A stretch of 64,000 nucleotides of DNA from Komagataeibacter xylinus (GTDB lineage Bacteria > Pseudomonadota > Alphaproteobacteria > Acetobacterales > Acetobacteraceae). The notes beneath the pieces are model-generated. The model was not told the DNA's origin. It worked only from the letters and a program-made list of their open reading frames with translations, and made no database searches. The translations under genes were made by a program, and so were the position numbers. Of this stretch, positions 21,551-31,660 are shown piece after piece (the stretch's first letter is position 1; each line of letters begins with the position of its first letter). The stretch is taken from NCBI RefSeq assembly GCF_009834365.1, contig NZ_CP041348.1:1050501-1114500 (forward strand), read 5' to 3'.

Positions 21551-22681
21551 TCAGATGTAGTGTTCCTGAATCGGCTTGAGGCCATTGAACCCGGTCGAGC
21601 AGTAGGTCGAAACATACGCCCCGGTGGAGAGCAGTTCGATCCGGTCGCCCGATTCCAGCCCCAGCGGCAGGGCATAGGGGGTCCTTTCATACATGATGTC
21701 CGCCCCATCACAGGTCGGGCCTGCAATGGCGACCGGGCCGGTTGCCGTGCCATCATGCGGGGTGCGGATGCCGTAGCGGATGGCCTCGCCCTCGGTCTCG
21801 GCCAGGCCGCCAAAGCGCCCGATGTCGAGATAGACCCAGCGCACGCCATCATCCATGCCACGACGGCTGACCAGAACCACTTCCGATGACACCACGCCCG
21901 CATCGCCCACCATGAAGCGGCCCGGCTCGATGATCATTTCCGGCAGGTCATTGCCGAAATGCTCGGTCATGGCGTGGCTGATGGCCACGGCAAAGCGGTC
22001 GATGCCCGGCACGTCGTCACGGTAACGGATGGGGAACCCGCCGCCGAGATTGACCATGCGCAGGTCAAGCCCCGCCGCCTTGAGGTCGGTGAACAGCATG
22101 CCCACGCGGGCGATCGCCGCCTCGTATGCGCCGGTCTCGGTCTGCTGGCTGCCCACGTGGAAGGACAGGCCATAGGGGTCGAGGCCAAGGTCACGCGCGC
22201 GCAGCATCAGGTCGCGTGCATTGTCCAGCGTGGTGCCGAACTTGCGCGACAGCGGCCAGTCAGCCCCCTCGTTCTCCACGATCAGGCGGCAGTAAACGCG
22301 CGAGCCCGGCGCGTGGCGGGCCAGCTTCTCGAGTTCTTCCGCGCAGTCAAAGGCAAACATGTCAACACCTGCGGCAAACGCGCGGGCAATGTTCGACGCC
22401 TTCTTGACCGTGTTGCCGAACGAGACATCGGCCGGCCGCGCGCCTGCTTCGAGGCACATGGAAATCTCTTCCCACGAGGCGGCATCGAACGACGAGCCAA
22501 GACCCACGAGGCGGGTCAGGATCTCACGGGCGGGATTGGCCTTTACGGCGTAGTAGATCCGGGCCAGCGGCAGCGCCTCGCGCAGGGCGCGGTAGCGTTC
22601 TTCCACCCGGTCGACATCAACGATAAGGCATGGCGTGGCAGGAGCCTGCTCAGCCAGATAACGAGCGATTTTGGGAGTCAT
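21551..22681 (-). CDS. Ornithine/lysine-type decarboxylase (fold type III PLP enzyme)
   Basis: 376 residues from the ATG at 22681. The PLP lysine is in YYAVKANP, the phosphate-binding loop is NLGGGFP, the EPGR motif is in MIIEPGRFMV, and the catalytic Cys lies in PTCDGADIMYE. This pattern fits the eukaryotic-like short ODC subgroup found in alphaproteobacteria, which makes putrescine (and sometimes cadaverine). Substrate choice between ornithine and lysine cannot be fixed from the sequence. It stands alone with a 379-bp upstream region. Confidence 0.92.
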   Translation of the reverse strand: MTPKIARYLAEQAPATPCLIVDVDRVEERYRALREALPLARIYYAVKANPAREILTRLVGLGSSFDAASWEEISMCLEAGARPADVSFGNTVKKASNIARAFAAGVDMFAFDCAEELEKLARHAPGSRVYCRLIVENEGADWPLSRKFGTTLDNARDLMLRARDLGLDPYGLSFHVGSQQTETGAYEAAIARVGMLFTDLKAAGLDLRMVNLGGGFPIRYRDDVPGIDRFAVAISHAMTEHFGNDLPEMIIEPGRFMVGDAGVVSSEVVLVSRRGMDDGVRWVYLDIGRFGGLAETEGEAIRYGIRTPHDGTATGPVAIAGPTCDGADIMYERTPYALPLGLESGDRIELLSTGAYVSTYCSTGFNGLKPIQEHYI

Positions 22682-23060
22682 CGCACCCAAATCCCTTCTG
22701 TACTGCCGCCCGGATGAACACAATTCTGGAATTGCACAAACGGACAGATGTTGCGAAACGGTCTAACGGACCAGCGACCAATAAGGACCCCCACCATGTG
22801 GCGGCCCGATTGCCAGAACGCTTGACGTCGTTGCGTAACCTCAGAGGGCCAGTGGCACGTGCGTTGTTGCGTAGGGAGCGCATATGCGCACAATACGCGC
22901 CTGACGCAATAGAAAAATCCTCACGATCCGCAATTTTTCCTTTAGGATCACGTGATCGTGGCACAATGCACACAGGCCGCCCCCCTGCACGCCCGGCACG
23001 CCACCGCACAAACAGGACAAGAAGCCCGCCTTGATTGGTTCCTCATCTACTGAAATCGAT
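22682..23060. other. Gene-free divergent intergenic region
   Basis: 379 bp between the divergent decarboxylase and YihY genes, more A/T-rich than its surroundings. It contains a perfect 12-bp palindrome, GATCACGTGATC, at 22946-22957, which could be a regulator site. Promoters for both genes are expected here, but I cannot assign -35/-10 boxes confidently. Confidence 0.4.
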
Positions 23061-24002
23061 ATGACGGACATGCCCCCGCCCGCACATCACCTGCCGCATT
23101 TTTCCATGCAGCAGGTCAAAAAAGTGCTGCGGCAGGTCGCCCGCAACATCGTATCCGACCAGATCACGCTGGCGGCAGCAGGCTGTGCGTTCTACGCCAC
23201 GCTGTCGCTGTTTCCGGCCATGAGCACGCTCATCTCGCTCTATGGCCTCCTGTTTGACCCGCAGACAGTGGAACCCCAGCTTGTGGTGCTGCGCAACCTG
23301 CTACCGCCTTCGGCCTATGACATGCTCGGCGCGCGCATTCACATGCTGGTGGCCGAATCGCATTCATCGCTCACGCTGAACCTGATCATATCGACCACCA
23401 TCGCCACATGGTCCGCCTCGGCGGCCACGCGCTCGCTCATCCTGGCGATGAACGTGGCCTACAACACGCCCGAGACCCGTAGCTTCCTGCGCTTTCAGGC
23501 CATGGGGATGGCGCTGACCTTCTGCTCGATCTGTGGCGGTATCCTTACGCTTGCCCTTATGGTGGGGCTGCCGTTCCTGCTCGACTACCTGCCGCAGAAG
23601 CTCGAACTCGCCCCCCCGCCTGGCTCGGTCGAGCTGCTGGTGCGCATGGGCGGGCCCATGCTCATGCTGCTGTTCGTGCTGTCGCTGTGTTCGGCGCTGT
23701 ACCGCTTTGGCCCCAACCGGCCCCATACCTACTGGCGGTGCATCCTGCCCGGCTCGATCGGGGCCACGCTGCTGTGGCTGCTCTCCTCGGCAGGGTTCTC
23801 TTATTATGTCAGCCATATCGCGGGCTACAGCGCCACCTATGGGCCGCTGGGGGCGTTCATCGCCATCATGATGTGGTTTTATGTCTCGGCCTATGTGGTG
23901 CTGCTGGGCGCGGAACTGAATGCGGGACTCGAGATCGAGATGAAACTGCGCTGCTCGCCCGACAAGACCATGGAAGGCTGGACCAAGCACCAGCGCCTTT
24001 AA
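23061..24002 (+). CDS. YihY/BrkB-family inner membrane protein
   Basis: 313 residues from the ATG at 23061 (MTDMPPP); a second ATG lies at 23070 and a TTG at 23031. About six membrane helices. Family features are DQITLAAAGCAFYATLSLFPAMSTLISLYGL, PGSIGATLLWLLSSAGFSYYVSHIAGYSATYGPLGAFIAIMMWFYVSAYVVLLGAELNAGLE. Once annotated as RNase BN, this family's biochemical role is unsettled. The gene converges on rlpA. Confidence 0.92.
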   Translation: MTDMPPPAHHLPHFSMQQVKKVLRQVARNIVSDQITLAAAGCAFYATLSLFPAMSTLISLYGLLFDPQTVEPQLVVLRNLLPPSAYDMLGARIHMLVAESHSSLTLNLIISTTIATWSASAATRSLILAMNVAYNTPETRSFLRFQAMGMALTFCSICGGILTLALMVGLPFLLDYLPQKLELAPPPGSVELLVRMGGPMLMLLFVLSLCSALYRFGPNRPHTYWRCILPGSIGATLLWLLSSAGFSYYVSHIAGYSATYGPLGAFIAIMMWFYVSAYVVLLGAELNAGLEIEMKLRCSPDKTMEGWTKHQRL

Positions 24003-24053
24003 AAAAGATGGGCCGGTTCCTGCGCGCGGAGTGCTTCCTTTAAAAAAGCACGC

Positions 24054-24596
24054 CTAGCGCGTGGCGCTGGCCACTTCCTCATCCGCCTCGCGCGCGGATT
24101 CTATATCCACCATCGACACGCCGCGGCCCATGATGCCGAGTTGCCGCGCGGCCTCGGCCGACAGGTCGATGATGCGGTGCCCATGATACGGCCCCCTGTC
24201 ATTGATCCGAACCACGACCGAGCGCCCGGTGCTGCGGGCATGCACCCTGACCCGCGTGCCCAGTGGCAACCGGGTGTGGGCGGCGGTCAGCGCATCGGGG
24301 TCGAACCGCTCGCCCGAGGCTGTGGCATGCCCGTTCTGCATGCCCGAGCCATACCAGCTGGCCAGGCCGTGCTGGTTCCAGTGCGCGGGCACATGCGCCA
24401 TGGCGGGCGGGCGCCTTACGCTGGCGCGGCCGCCGTGCCGGGTGGTGCCCGCCGCATGCCGGGCCGCCGCCTGCGCCGCGCTGAGCAGGCCAGGCGTCGC
24501 CAGCATCAGGCATGCCATCGCCACAGAGGCCCCAAAGCGCGTCGTATTGCTGCCCCGCGCCGCACGTGCGCGGCGATGATCGGATTTTCCTGTCAT
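24054..24596 (-). CDS. rlpA: RlpA-like septal/cell wall lytic protein
   Basis: 180 residues from the ATG at 24596. A basic N terminus and signal peptide (about 25-48) are followed by a double-psi beta-barrel RlpA domain: HGLASWYGSGMQNGHATASGERFD, THTRLPLGT-like (AHTRLPLGT), VVRINDRGPYHGHRIIDLSAEAARQLG. RlpA proteins cleave or bind naked glycan strands at the septum. There is no SPOR domain and no lipobox cysteine, so this is a short secreted form. Divergent from aroQ. Confidence 0.9.
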   Translation of the reverse strand: MTGKSDHRRARAARGSNTTRFGASVAMACLMLATPGLLSAAQAAARHAAGTTRHGGRASVRRPPAMAHVPAHWNQHGLASWYGSGMQNGHATASGERFDPDALTAAHTRLPLGTRVRVHARSTGRSVVVRINDRGPYHGHRIIDLSAEAARQLGIMGRGVSMVDIESAREADEEVASATR

Positions 24597-24729
24597 GACG
24601 CCACCATAACATAATTTGGACCTTCGTGGCATAATCCAGCCTGCCGACGGGGTGGAGCCAGCGCCACGGGGAGGGCCGACGCATGATCGGGCTTGGAACC
24701 GGGCGGCGGGCGTGCTAGGCGCGTGCATC

Positions 24730-25185
24730 ATGGAGCGCCCTCTCATTGCCGTGTTGAACGGCCCAAACCTGAACATGCTCGGACTGCGGCAGCCCGAAGT
24801 CTATGGCCATGCCACACTTGATGACGTGGAACAGGTCTGTGTCCAGGCAGCCGAACGGCTCGATGTCGCCATCGACTTCCGCCAGACCAATGGCGAGGGG
24901 GAACTCGTTTCATGGATACAGGAATGCCGGGGCCGCGCACGCGGCATCATCATCAACCCGGCGGCCTATTCCCACACTTCGGTTGCCATACTCGACGCGC
25001 TGCTTGCCGTTGATCTGCCGGTGATCGAGGTGCACATCTCCAACATTCACCGCCGTGAAGCCTTCCGTCATCACTCCTACGTCTCCCAGGCCGCCATTGG
25101 CGTCATATGCGGGCTGGGCGTACGGGGGTATGCCCTGGCGCTTCAGGCCATGACAGACATGATTCTGGACGAGGACGATCAATGA
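24730..25185 (+). CDS. aroQ: Type II 3-dehydroquinate dehydratase
   Basis: 151 residues from the ATG at 24730. NGPNLNMLGLRQPEVYG, RQTNGEGELVSWIQ, IINPAAYSHTSVAILDAL and EVHISNIHRREAFRHHSYVS match the type II dehydroquinase family, with the catalytic Tyr and His present. It catalyses the third shikimate-pathway step. Its stop overlaps the accB start (ATGA), the common alphaproteobacterial aroQ-accB-accC order. Confidence 0.97.
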   Translation: MERPLIAVLNGPNLNMLGLRQPEVYGHATLDDVEQVCVQAAERLDVAIDFRQTNGEGELVSWIQECRGRARGIIINPAAYSHTSVAILDALLAVDLPVIEVHISNIHRREAFRHHSYVSQAAIGVICGLGVRGYALALQAMTDMILDEDDQ

Positions 25186-25646
25186 GCCGACTGCTCGTGG
25201 ATGCGGATGCCATACGGGCATTGGCTGAAATTCTCACCGATACCGGCCTGACCGAAATCGAGATCGCGGAAAAGGACAACCGCATTCGCGTGGTACGCGC
25301 CGCCGCCCCCGTGGCGCATGCCGTGCCCGCCCCGGCCCCCGTGGCCGCGGCACCGGTTGCGCCCACGCCCGTGGCCCCGCCCGCCACCAACCCGGCCGAC
25401 CTGTCCAAGCACCCCGGCGCGGTCACCAGCCCGATGGTGGGCGTGGCCTACCTGGCGCCCGATCCGTCCTCGCCCGCTTTCGTATCCGAAGGCCAGCAGG
25501 TGACCGCAGGCCAGACACTGCTGCTGATCGAGGCGATGAAGACCTTCAACCAGATCAAGGCCCCGCGCGCAGGCACGGTCAGCCGGATTCTGGTGCAGTC
25601 GGGCGACCCGGTCGAGTTCGGCGAAGCGCTGGTCATCATAGAGTAA
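25182..25646 (+). CDS. accB: Acetyl-CoA carboxylase biotin carboxyl carrier protein
   Basis: 154 residues. An N-terminal domain, an Ala/Pro linker (about 45-75) and a biotinyl domain ending in [13 protein letters not shown], with the biotinylated Lys in EAMK. It carries carboxybiotin between AccC and AccAD in fatty acid synthesis. It overlaps aroQ by four bases and accC by one. Confidence 0.97.
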   Translation: MSRLLVDADAIRALAEILTDTGLTEIEIAEKDNRIRVVRAAAPVAHAVPAPAPVAAAPVAPTPVAPPATNPADLSKHPGAVTSPMVGVAYLAPDPSSPAFVSEGQQVTAGQTLLLIEAMKTFNQIKAPRAGTVSRILVQSGDPVEFGEALVIIE

Positions 25647-26995
25647 TGTTTTCCAAGATCCTCATTGCCAATCGTGGCGAGATCGCCCTGCGCATCCTGC
25701 GGGCCTGCCGCGAACTGGGCATCCGGACCGTTGCCGTGCACTCCACGGCCGATACGGATGCCATGTATGTCCGCCTTGCGGATGAAGCCGTGTGCATCGG
25801 GCCGCCAGCCAGCCGCGATTCGTACCTCAATGTCGCGGCCATCCTCTCGGCTGCCACCATTACCGGGGCGGACGCCATCCATCCCGGCTACGGCTTCCTG
25901 TCGGAAAACGCCGATTTTGCCGAGACGGTCGAGGCCCACGGCCTGACCTTCATCGGGCCGACGGCGGAACATATCCGCATGATGGGCGACAAGATCACCG
26001 CCAAGACCACCATGATGGCGCTGGGCGTGCCGCTGGTGCCCGGCTCGGATGGCGCGCTGGAAAGCCTGGAGCAGGCGCGAGAGGTCGCGGCGAAGGTCGG
26101 CTACCCCGTGCTGATCAAGGCCGCCGCCGGTGGTGGCGGACGCGGCATGAAGGTCGCCCCCACCGAGGCCGACCTTGAGGAAGCGTGGAGCGTTGCCCGC
26201 ACCGAGGCCCGCGCCGCCTTTGGCAATGACGAGGTCTATCTCGAAAAATACCTCGACAAGCCGCGCCATATCGAACTGCAGATCATGGCCGACACGCATG
26301 GCAACGTGGTGCATTATGGCGAGCGTGACTGCTCGCTGCAGCGCCGCCACCAGAAGCTGCTTGAAGAGGCGGGCTCCCCCGCCCTGACAGCCCGGCAACG
26401 TGACGAGATCGGTGCGATTGCCACCTCCGCCCTGACCAAGCTCGGCTACCGCAACGCGGGCACGCTGGAGTTCCTGTATCAGGACGGGCAGTTCTGCTTC
26501 ATCGAGATGAACACCCGCCTGCAGGTGGAACATCCGGTAACGGAAATGGTGTGCGACGTGGACCTCGTGCGCGAGCAGATCCGCATCGCGGCGGGCGAAC
26601 CGATCGGCTACAGCCAGTCCGACATCAAGTTCTCCGGCCATGCGATCGAATGCCGCATCAACGCCGAGGATCCGCAGACCTTCATGCCCACGCCGGGCAC
26701 GATCACGGTCTACCACCCGCCCGGTGGCCTGGGCGTGCGAATCGATAGCGCGCTCTATGCGGGCTACCGCGTGCCGCCTTATTACGACAGCATGATCGCC
26801 AAGCTGATCGTGCGCGCGCCGACCCGCCTTGAGGCGATCGAGCGCATGCGCCGCGCGCTGGATGAATTCGTGATTGAAGGCGTGAAGACGGTCATCCCGC
26901 TGCACCGCAAGATCCTCGAAGACCCCCAGTTCCGCAAGGGTGACTACACCATCCACTGGCTGGAAAACTTCGTGGCCCGCCAGCAGCAGGGCTGA
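25646..26995 (+). CDS. accC: Acetyl-CoA carboxylase biotin carboxylase subunit
   Basis: 449 residues. ATP-grasp enzyme with [23 protein letters not shown] at the N terminus, the glycine loop [31 protein letters not shown] and [18 protein letters not shown]. It carboxylates biotin on AccB using ATP and bicarbonate. Its ATG shares a base with the accB stop (TAATG). A strong terminator follows. Confidence 0.98.
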   Translation: MFSKILIANRGEIALRILRACRELGIRTVAVHSTADTDAMYVRLADEAVCIGPPASRDSYLNVAAILSAATITGADAIHPGYGFLSENADFAETVEAHGLTFIGPTAEHIRMMGDKITAKTTMMALGVPLVPGSDGALESLEQAREVAAKVGYPVLIKAAAGGGGRGMKVAPTEADLEEAWSVARTEARAAFGNDEVYLEKYLDKPRHIELQIMADTHGNVVHYGERDCSLQRRHQKLLEEAGSPALTARQRDEIGAIATSALTKLGYRNAGTLEFLYQDGQFCFIEMNTRLQVEHPVTEMVCDVDLVREQIRIAAGEPIGYSQSDIKFSGHAIECRINAEDPQTFMPTPGTITVYHPPGGLGVRIDSALYAGYRVPPYYDSMIAKLIVRAPTRLEAIERMRRALDEFVIEGVKTVIPLHRKILEDPQFRKGDYTIHWLENFVARQQQG

Positions 26996-27033
26996 GCGAT
27001 CACGGCCCGATCGTCATCGCGGCCTGAAAACAG

Positions 27034-27072
27034 AAAAGCGGCCCCTGCCATCCGGCAGGAGCCGCTTTTTTT
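27034..27072 (+). terminator. Intrinsic terminator of the aroQ-accBC operon
   Basis: A stem of AAAAGCGGC-CCTGCC pairing with GGCAGG-GCCGCTTTT and a 4-nt loop (one bulged base on each side), followed by seven T. It is 38 bp after the accC stop. Confidence 0.88.
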
Positions 27073-27095
27073 ATGACCATCCTGAAAACATAAGA

Positions 27096-27129
27096 AAGTT
27101 TTTGGTGAAGCTTTTTTCAAAAAGCTTCA
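27096..27129 (+). repeat. Dispersed palindromic repeat, half copy
   Basis: Only the left half of the family is present: the terminal AAGTTTTTGG and the perfect hairpin GAAGCTTTTTTCAAAAAGCTTC. It sits between the convergent accC and FUSC genes. Confidence 0.75.
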
Positions 27130-27189
27130 GATGACACCACTTATGGTTATTAGTCATTCAGATAAAATAGTACACATACCTGCACTTTA

Positions 27190-29424
27190 TTAAGCCATGA
27201 CAGGATCAAGGTAAGGGCTGGAGGCATCAAAGAATTTCTGGTTGTGGTCCAGTTCGAATGAAATCACGTACAGGCACCCCAGCGCACTGTCTATTTCCAG
27301 CCGCACGCCCAGATTGTCGGTCTGCCCGGCAAGCTGCTGCAGGTGCATGATGGCGAATTTGGCCGAGCGCGCCGTGCGCCCGTAATGCCCGCCATAGCGC
27401 CCGCTGAACTGCGCCATGCGGCCCATCATCTCGCCTACCACGCGCTGCGCCTCGGGCGGCAGCAGGTGCCGCTCAAGGATGGCGCGCAGGCGGATGATGT
27501 TCAGCCCGATGGTCATGGCTGACAGGATGCCCTGCAGATAGGCGTCGATAATGGTGTCGGGCGTGTTTTCCGCATTGGTCAGCAGGCGCACGAAGCGGTC
27601 CACATTGTGCTCGACCACATACAGTGTGGTGGGCAGCGTGCGCGCCCGCGCTACGTAGCGCAGGCCGCGCAGGATGCCGGTGCGCATCTGCCAGCGCATG
27701 TCGTTCGTATCGAACGGCAGCACCAGCCGGAAGGCCCACATCGCATACCACAACCCGACCACGAGCGGCATGGCGGTGTTGAAGAACGCCACCTCATCCA
27801 GCCGCGTCTGGTTACCCGGCCCGAGCAGAATGGGCAGGAACAGGTTGTACGACACAGCGCCAAGGATCAGCGCCGGATAGGCAAAGGCCAGCCCGCCCGC
27901 CAGCATGGGCAGGAACAGGCACAGCGCCAGAATCTCATACGTGGTGGGCGAAGCCAGACGCCACAGCACCAGCACGCCTGCCACGATCGAGGCGATAATG
28001 GCGCCCCCAAGGAAGGCACGGGTGGCAAGCGCCGGTTTTTCCAGCGTGGAGAACAGGCTGCACACGATGGAGACGAACATGATGAAGGTCAGCCCGGCCG
28101 ACCATGCAGTCGTGATCCAGATCACCCCCGCACCAAAAATCGTGACCGAGGCGCGCAGGCTGTTGGTGAAGGCCTGCTGCCAGTCGCGGAAGGTCTTGAG
28201 CCGGTAGTGAAAATGGTCATGCGCCAGCGGGTTGCGGCTGGCATCGAACTGGATCAGCGCCTGCTCCAGCTCATCAAGGATCTGGCCCAGCGCGTAATTG
28301 AGCATGCGCTGCTGCGAGAGCATCTGCACCAGTTGCGGGTCAACCGGCAGGCTCCCGGGACTGCCCATTTCCTGATTGAGGGAATCCGCCACGCTCTGCC
28401 GGCACGCCGCCTGCAGCTCCGCCAGTTGCGCCAGCACGGGGTGGATGTCTTCACTGGCCTCAAGCTCGCCCGCCATGTCCTTGAGGAAGGCCTGCACCTT
28501 GCTTGATGTGGCGTTGAAGGCAGCATCGGGCCTGCCCACCGGCCCCTGCATGAGGGCGGCAAGGTCCAGCCCGCGCGAAAGCAGCATGGCCACACGTGCA
28601 AGGGCCGCGCGGGCATGGTCGCCCTCATGGCCGCGATGGGCACCCATCTCCACTTCGGCAAACTCGATCTGGTCGCTCAGCGTGGTGATGTTGGAGAACA
28701 CGCCCCGCGCCTGCTTGAGCACCTGCGTATCACCTGACAGCAGGGAGGCCAGCGTCTGGGCCGCGCCATTGATGGCGGTCATGAAATTATCGGCCAGCCG
28801 GTCTTCCGCGCGCTTGGCCAGCTTGAACTGGAACAGCGAGGAGACCGTGCTCTCGAGCACGATGCCCAGCACGATATAGGTCGCGCGCGACATGGCGGTC
28901 ATGAAGATGTTCTGCGGGTCGGCAATGCCATCAAGCGAGATGATGGCGTAGGTGAACCCGCTCGCCCGCATGCCGTGAATGCGGTAGTTGGTCATGGTGG
29001 CGGGACCGGGCAACAGCGTGCCGATAAAGCAGAACGTGCCGATGCCAATGGCAAGCAGCAGGATGAACATGAGCGGCGCCTGCGGAAACGCCGCCACCAG
29101 CAGCACGGCGCAGATCGTGCCCACCACCATGCCAAACAGATGCCACCGCGCCTTGGCCACACTCTTGCCGCGCGTGCCCTGCGCCACCATCCACACCGTC
29201 AGCGCCGCCCATTGCGGGCTGCCAAGCTCCCACCACAGCGCAATGCCCAGCGCAATGAGCGAGGTAATGGTGGTGCGCAGCGCATAGCCGAAGGTGAAGA
29301 TGCCCGGCGCGTACAGCCACCGCAGATGGTCCTGGCGCAGGGTCATGCCCGGCGGCCACAGCCGCCGGAAAAATGCCCGTATCTGATCCTGAAAACGGGT
29401 CAGGGAAAGCTCAAGACCTTTCAT
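27190..29424 (-). CDS. FUSC-family inner membrane transporter
   Basis: 744 residues. Two blocks of membrane helices (about 40-185 and 405-535) flank soluble helical regions, the FusC/AaeB arrangement. The first block has ALRTTITSLIALGIALWWELGSPQWAALTVWMVAQ, typical of the family. Such proteins export aromatic acids or fusaric acid-like compounds, usually with a membrane-fusion partner and small DUF1656 protein; neither is next to this gene. The substrate is unknown. Confidence 0.9.
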   Translation of the reverse strand: MKGLELSLTRFQDQIRAFFRRLWPPGMTLRQDHLRWLYAPGIFTFGYALRTTITSLIALGIALWWELGSPQWAALTVWMVAQGTRGKSVAKARWHLFGMVVGTICAVLLVAAFPQAPLMFILLLAIGIGTFCFIGTLLPGPATMTNYRIHGMRASGFTYAIISLDGIADPQNIFMTAMSRATYIVLGIVLESTVSSLFQFKLAKRAEDRLADNFMTAINGAAQTLASLLSGDTQVLKQARGVFSNITTLSDQIEFAEVEMGAHRGHEGDHARAALARVAMLLSRGLDLAALMQGPVGRPDAAFNATSSKVQAFLKDMAGELEASEDIHPVLAQLAELQAACRQSVADSLNQEMGSPGSLPVDPQLVQMLSQQRMLNYALGQILDELEQALIQFDASRNPLAHDHFHYRLKTFRDWQQAFTNSLRASVTIFGAGVIWITTAWSAGLTFIMFVSIVCSLFSTLEKPALATRAFLGGAIIASIVAGVLVLWRLASPTTYEILALCLFLPMLAGGLAFAYPALILGAVSYNLFLPILLGPGNQTRLDEVAFFNTAMPLVVGLWYAMWAFRLVLPFDTNDMRWQMRTGILRGLRYVARARTLPTTLYVVEHNVDRFVRLLTNAENTPDTIIDAYLQGILSAMTIGLNIIRLRAILERHLLPPEAQRVVGEMMGRMAQFSGRYGGHYGRTARSAKFAIMHLQQLAGQTDNLGVRLEIDSALGCLYVISFELDHNQKFFDASSPYLDPVMA

Positions 29425-29560
29425 CCCGGCGCGTGGCTCCCCCTATCCAGATACGATACCTGCATACCGTACACCATACCGGTTGTACGAACAGGCTGAC
29501 AGCCCAATGGCCGCATGGAAGAAAGCGTATGCCGCATGCCACCCGCGCCCGGACTGCGGG

Positions 29561-30091
29561 TTATTCGTCGTAAGAGACGAGCGTCTTGACCGGTACATCC
29601 AGCCGATCGCGGCCACCAAGGCCGGTCAGTTCGATCAGGGTGGCAGCCCCCACCACGTTGGCACCCACCTTGTGCAGCAGGGCGACCGAGGCCACCAGCG
29701 TGCCGCCAGTTGCCAGCAGGTCATCCATCACCACCACGCGCTGGCCGGGCTTGATGGCATCGGCCTGGATGTGCAGCGAATCGGAGCCGTATTCCAGGTC
29801 GTAGCTATAGGACACCGTCTCGCCCGGCAGCTTGCCGGGCTTGCGCAGCATGACCAGCCCGCAGCCCAGGCGGCTTGCAAGCGGCGCTGCCGTCAGGAAC
29901 CCGCGCGATTCGATGGCGGCCAGCACATCAGGCGCCCAGGGAGCCACGGCGGCGGCAAGGCGGCCCATGGCGATCTGCCAGGCATCGGCGTTCCGCATCA
30001 GCGTCGAGATATCGTAGAACAGGATGCCGGGCTTGGGAAAATCCGGGATATGGCGAATATACTGTTTCAGGTCGATCTGGGCGGTCGTCAT
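29561..30091 (-). CDS. apt: Adenine phosphoribosyltransferase
   Basis: 176 residues, the normal Apt length. [12 protein letters not shown] near the N terminus, [12 protein letters not shown], and the PRPP loop [16 protein letters not shown] identify it. It salvages adenine to AMP. Single gene between the FUSC and MFS genes on the same strand. Confidence 0.97.
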   Translation of the reverse strand: MTTAQIDLKQYIRHIPDFPKPGILFYDISTLMRNADAWQIAMGRLAAAVAPWAPDVLAAIESRGFLTAAPLASRLGCGLVMLRKPGKLPGETVSYSYDLEYGSDSLHIQADAIKPGQRVVVMDDLLATGGTLVASVALLHKVGANVVGAATLIELTGLGGRDRLDVPVKTLVSYDE

Positions 30092-30275
30092 GATCGGTGC
30101 ACGGTCCCCGTTGCATTGTCATACAAATCCGGGACATACGCGCCCCGTTCACGAAACTGTCGCCCACTGGACGGCCCCCCGCTGTAGCCGCCACGCGCCA
30201 GCCCGACAACCCCACCCGCACCCCTTGCGCACGCTTTGGCACCCATCATGCGCTACGGCAGTGGGGAAGAAGATT

Positions 30276-31574
30276 TTATTCCTCAGCCGCCCCGGCCGGC
30301 AGCGTCGTGGGCACGCGGGCGGGGCGCAGCAGCACCATCACCATCATGATCGCGGCCCCCATCAGCATCACGCCCGCCATGGGCAGCGGCGAGTTGGCGG
30401 GCAGCATGCCCACGAACGCACCGGCCACGGCGCCGAGCACGTATTGCAGCGTGCCGACAAAAGCCGAGGCGCTGCCCGCAAAACGCGGGTGGTCGGCCAG
30501 CGCGCCCACCGTGGCATTGGGGCCGATGATGCCGGTCGTGCCCAGCGAGACCATCATGGCCAGGATCAGGCAGCCCAGCATCCACAGCGGCGGGTGGCCG
30601 CCATGCTGCATGGCAAACGCAATGACAACGGCCATGGCCGTCATGGCCATGGTGCCTGCCACCGCAACCCCCACCGAGACACCGAGGATGCGGGCGGCGT
30701 CAATGCGCCCCACGAGTACGCCGTTGAGCTGCGATGCCCCGATCATGCACACCGCGAACACGCCAAACATCATGCCGAAATGCGCCGGCGTAAGACCAAA
30801 CTGGTGAATGAACACCGAAGGCGCGGCCGACAGGTAGGTAAAGGACATGAAGCACGCGAAACCCGCGATCATGGCATGGGTAATGAACCCCCGATCACGC
30901 GCCAGCATGACATAGCGGCTGAACAGGGTCACGGGCGAGAACTCGCTGCGGTTGGCGGGCTGCAGGGTCTCGGGCAGGACGCGCCAGATCAGCCCGATGC
31001 AGATCACGCCATACACCGCCGCCGCCCAGAAGATCGACCGCCACGATGCGATCGACAGCACCAGCCCGCCCAGCGTGGGGGCCAGAATGGGCACGACCCC
31101 CATCACCAGCACCAGCCGCGACATCAGCCGCGCGGATTCATTGCCATGCGACATGTCGCGCACGCAGGCACTCGGAATGATCAGGCTGGCCGAAGCCCCG
31201 AGCGAGGCGACAAAGCGGAAGAACGAAAAGGTGGGAATATCGCGCGCCATGGCGCACCCGACCGAGGCCAGCGTATAGACCAGCGTACCCAGCAGCATGG
31301 GCCGACGGCGGCCGAATCGGTCCGATAGCGGGCCCATGGTGATCTGGCCGATGGCCAGCCCCACGAACCATACCGCCAGCGTCATCTGCGCCGAGCCCGC
31401 GCGGCCATGCAGCGTGGTTTCAAGCTCGGGGAAAGCGGGCAGGTAGATATCGGTCGAGACCGGGCCGACCGCAGTCAGGAACCCCAGCAGGATCGCGATC
31501 CAGCCCATGGGGCGACCGGTCGTTTCAGGCACGGGGGTTTCTGCCGGACGGCCCGCCGTTACGGATGAGCCCAT
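30276..31574 (-). CDS. Bcr/CflA-family multidrug efflux MFS transporter
   Basis: 432 residues from the ATG at 31574 with GGAG seven bases upstream; a TTG at 31586 is in frame. Twelve predicted helices; the first helix has STDIYLPAFPELE and the loop 2-3 motif is GPLSDRFGRRRPMLLG, both typical of the 12-TM drug:H+ antiporter Bcr/CflA group. Substrate unknown. An ATG-proximal Gly/Pro-rich leader of about 20 residues precedes helix 1. Confidence 0.92.
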   Translation of the reverse strand: MGSSVTAGRPAETPVPETTGRPMGWIAILLGFLTAVGPVSTDIYLPAFPELETTLHGRAGSAQMTLAVWFVGLAIGQITMGPLSDRFGRRRPMLLGTLVYTLASVGCAMARDIPTFSFFRFVASLGASASLIIPSACVRDMSHGNESARLMSRLVLVMGVVPILAPTLGGLVLSIASWRSIFWAAAVYGVICIGLIWRVLPETLQPANRSEFSPVTLFSRYVMLARDRGFITHAMIAGFACFMSFTYLSAAPSVFIHQFGLTPAHFGMMFGVFAVCMIGASQLNGVLVGRIDAARILGVSVGVAVAGTMAMTAMAVVIAFAMQHGGHPPLWMLGCLILAMMVSLGTTGIIGPNATVGALADHPRFAGSASAFVGTLQYVLGAVAGAFVGMLPANSPLPMAGVMLMGAAIMMVMVLLRPARVPTTLPAGAAEE

Positions 31575-31660
31575 GAGGCGCTCCAATATTAAAAGACTGT
31601 GGGGACTAGTAGACCAGCCCGGTCCATTTTTTCACCCTCTAATTACAACATCACTGCAAT

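Noticed and set aside
24031..24051. GTGCTT/AAGCAC hairpin between yihY and rlpA
   Set aside because: Stem of only six pairs with a long A/T loop; not convincing as a terminator.
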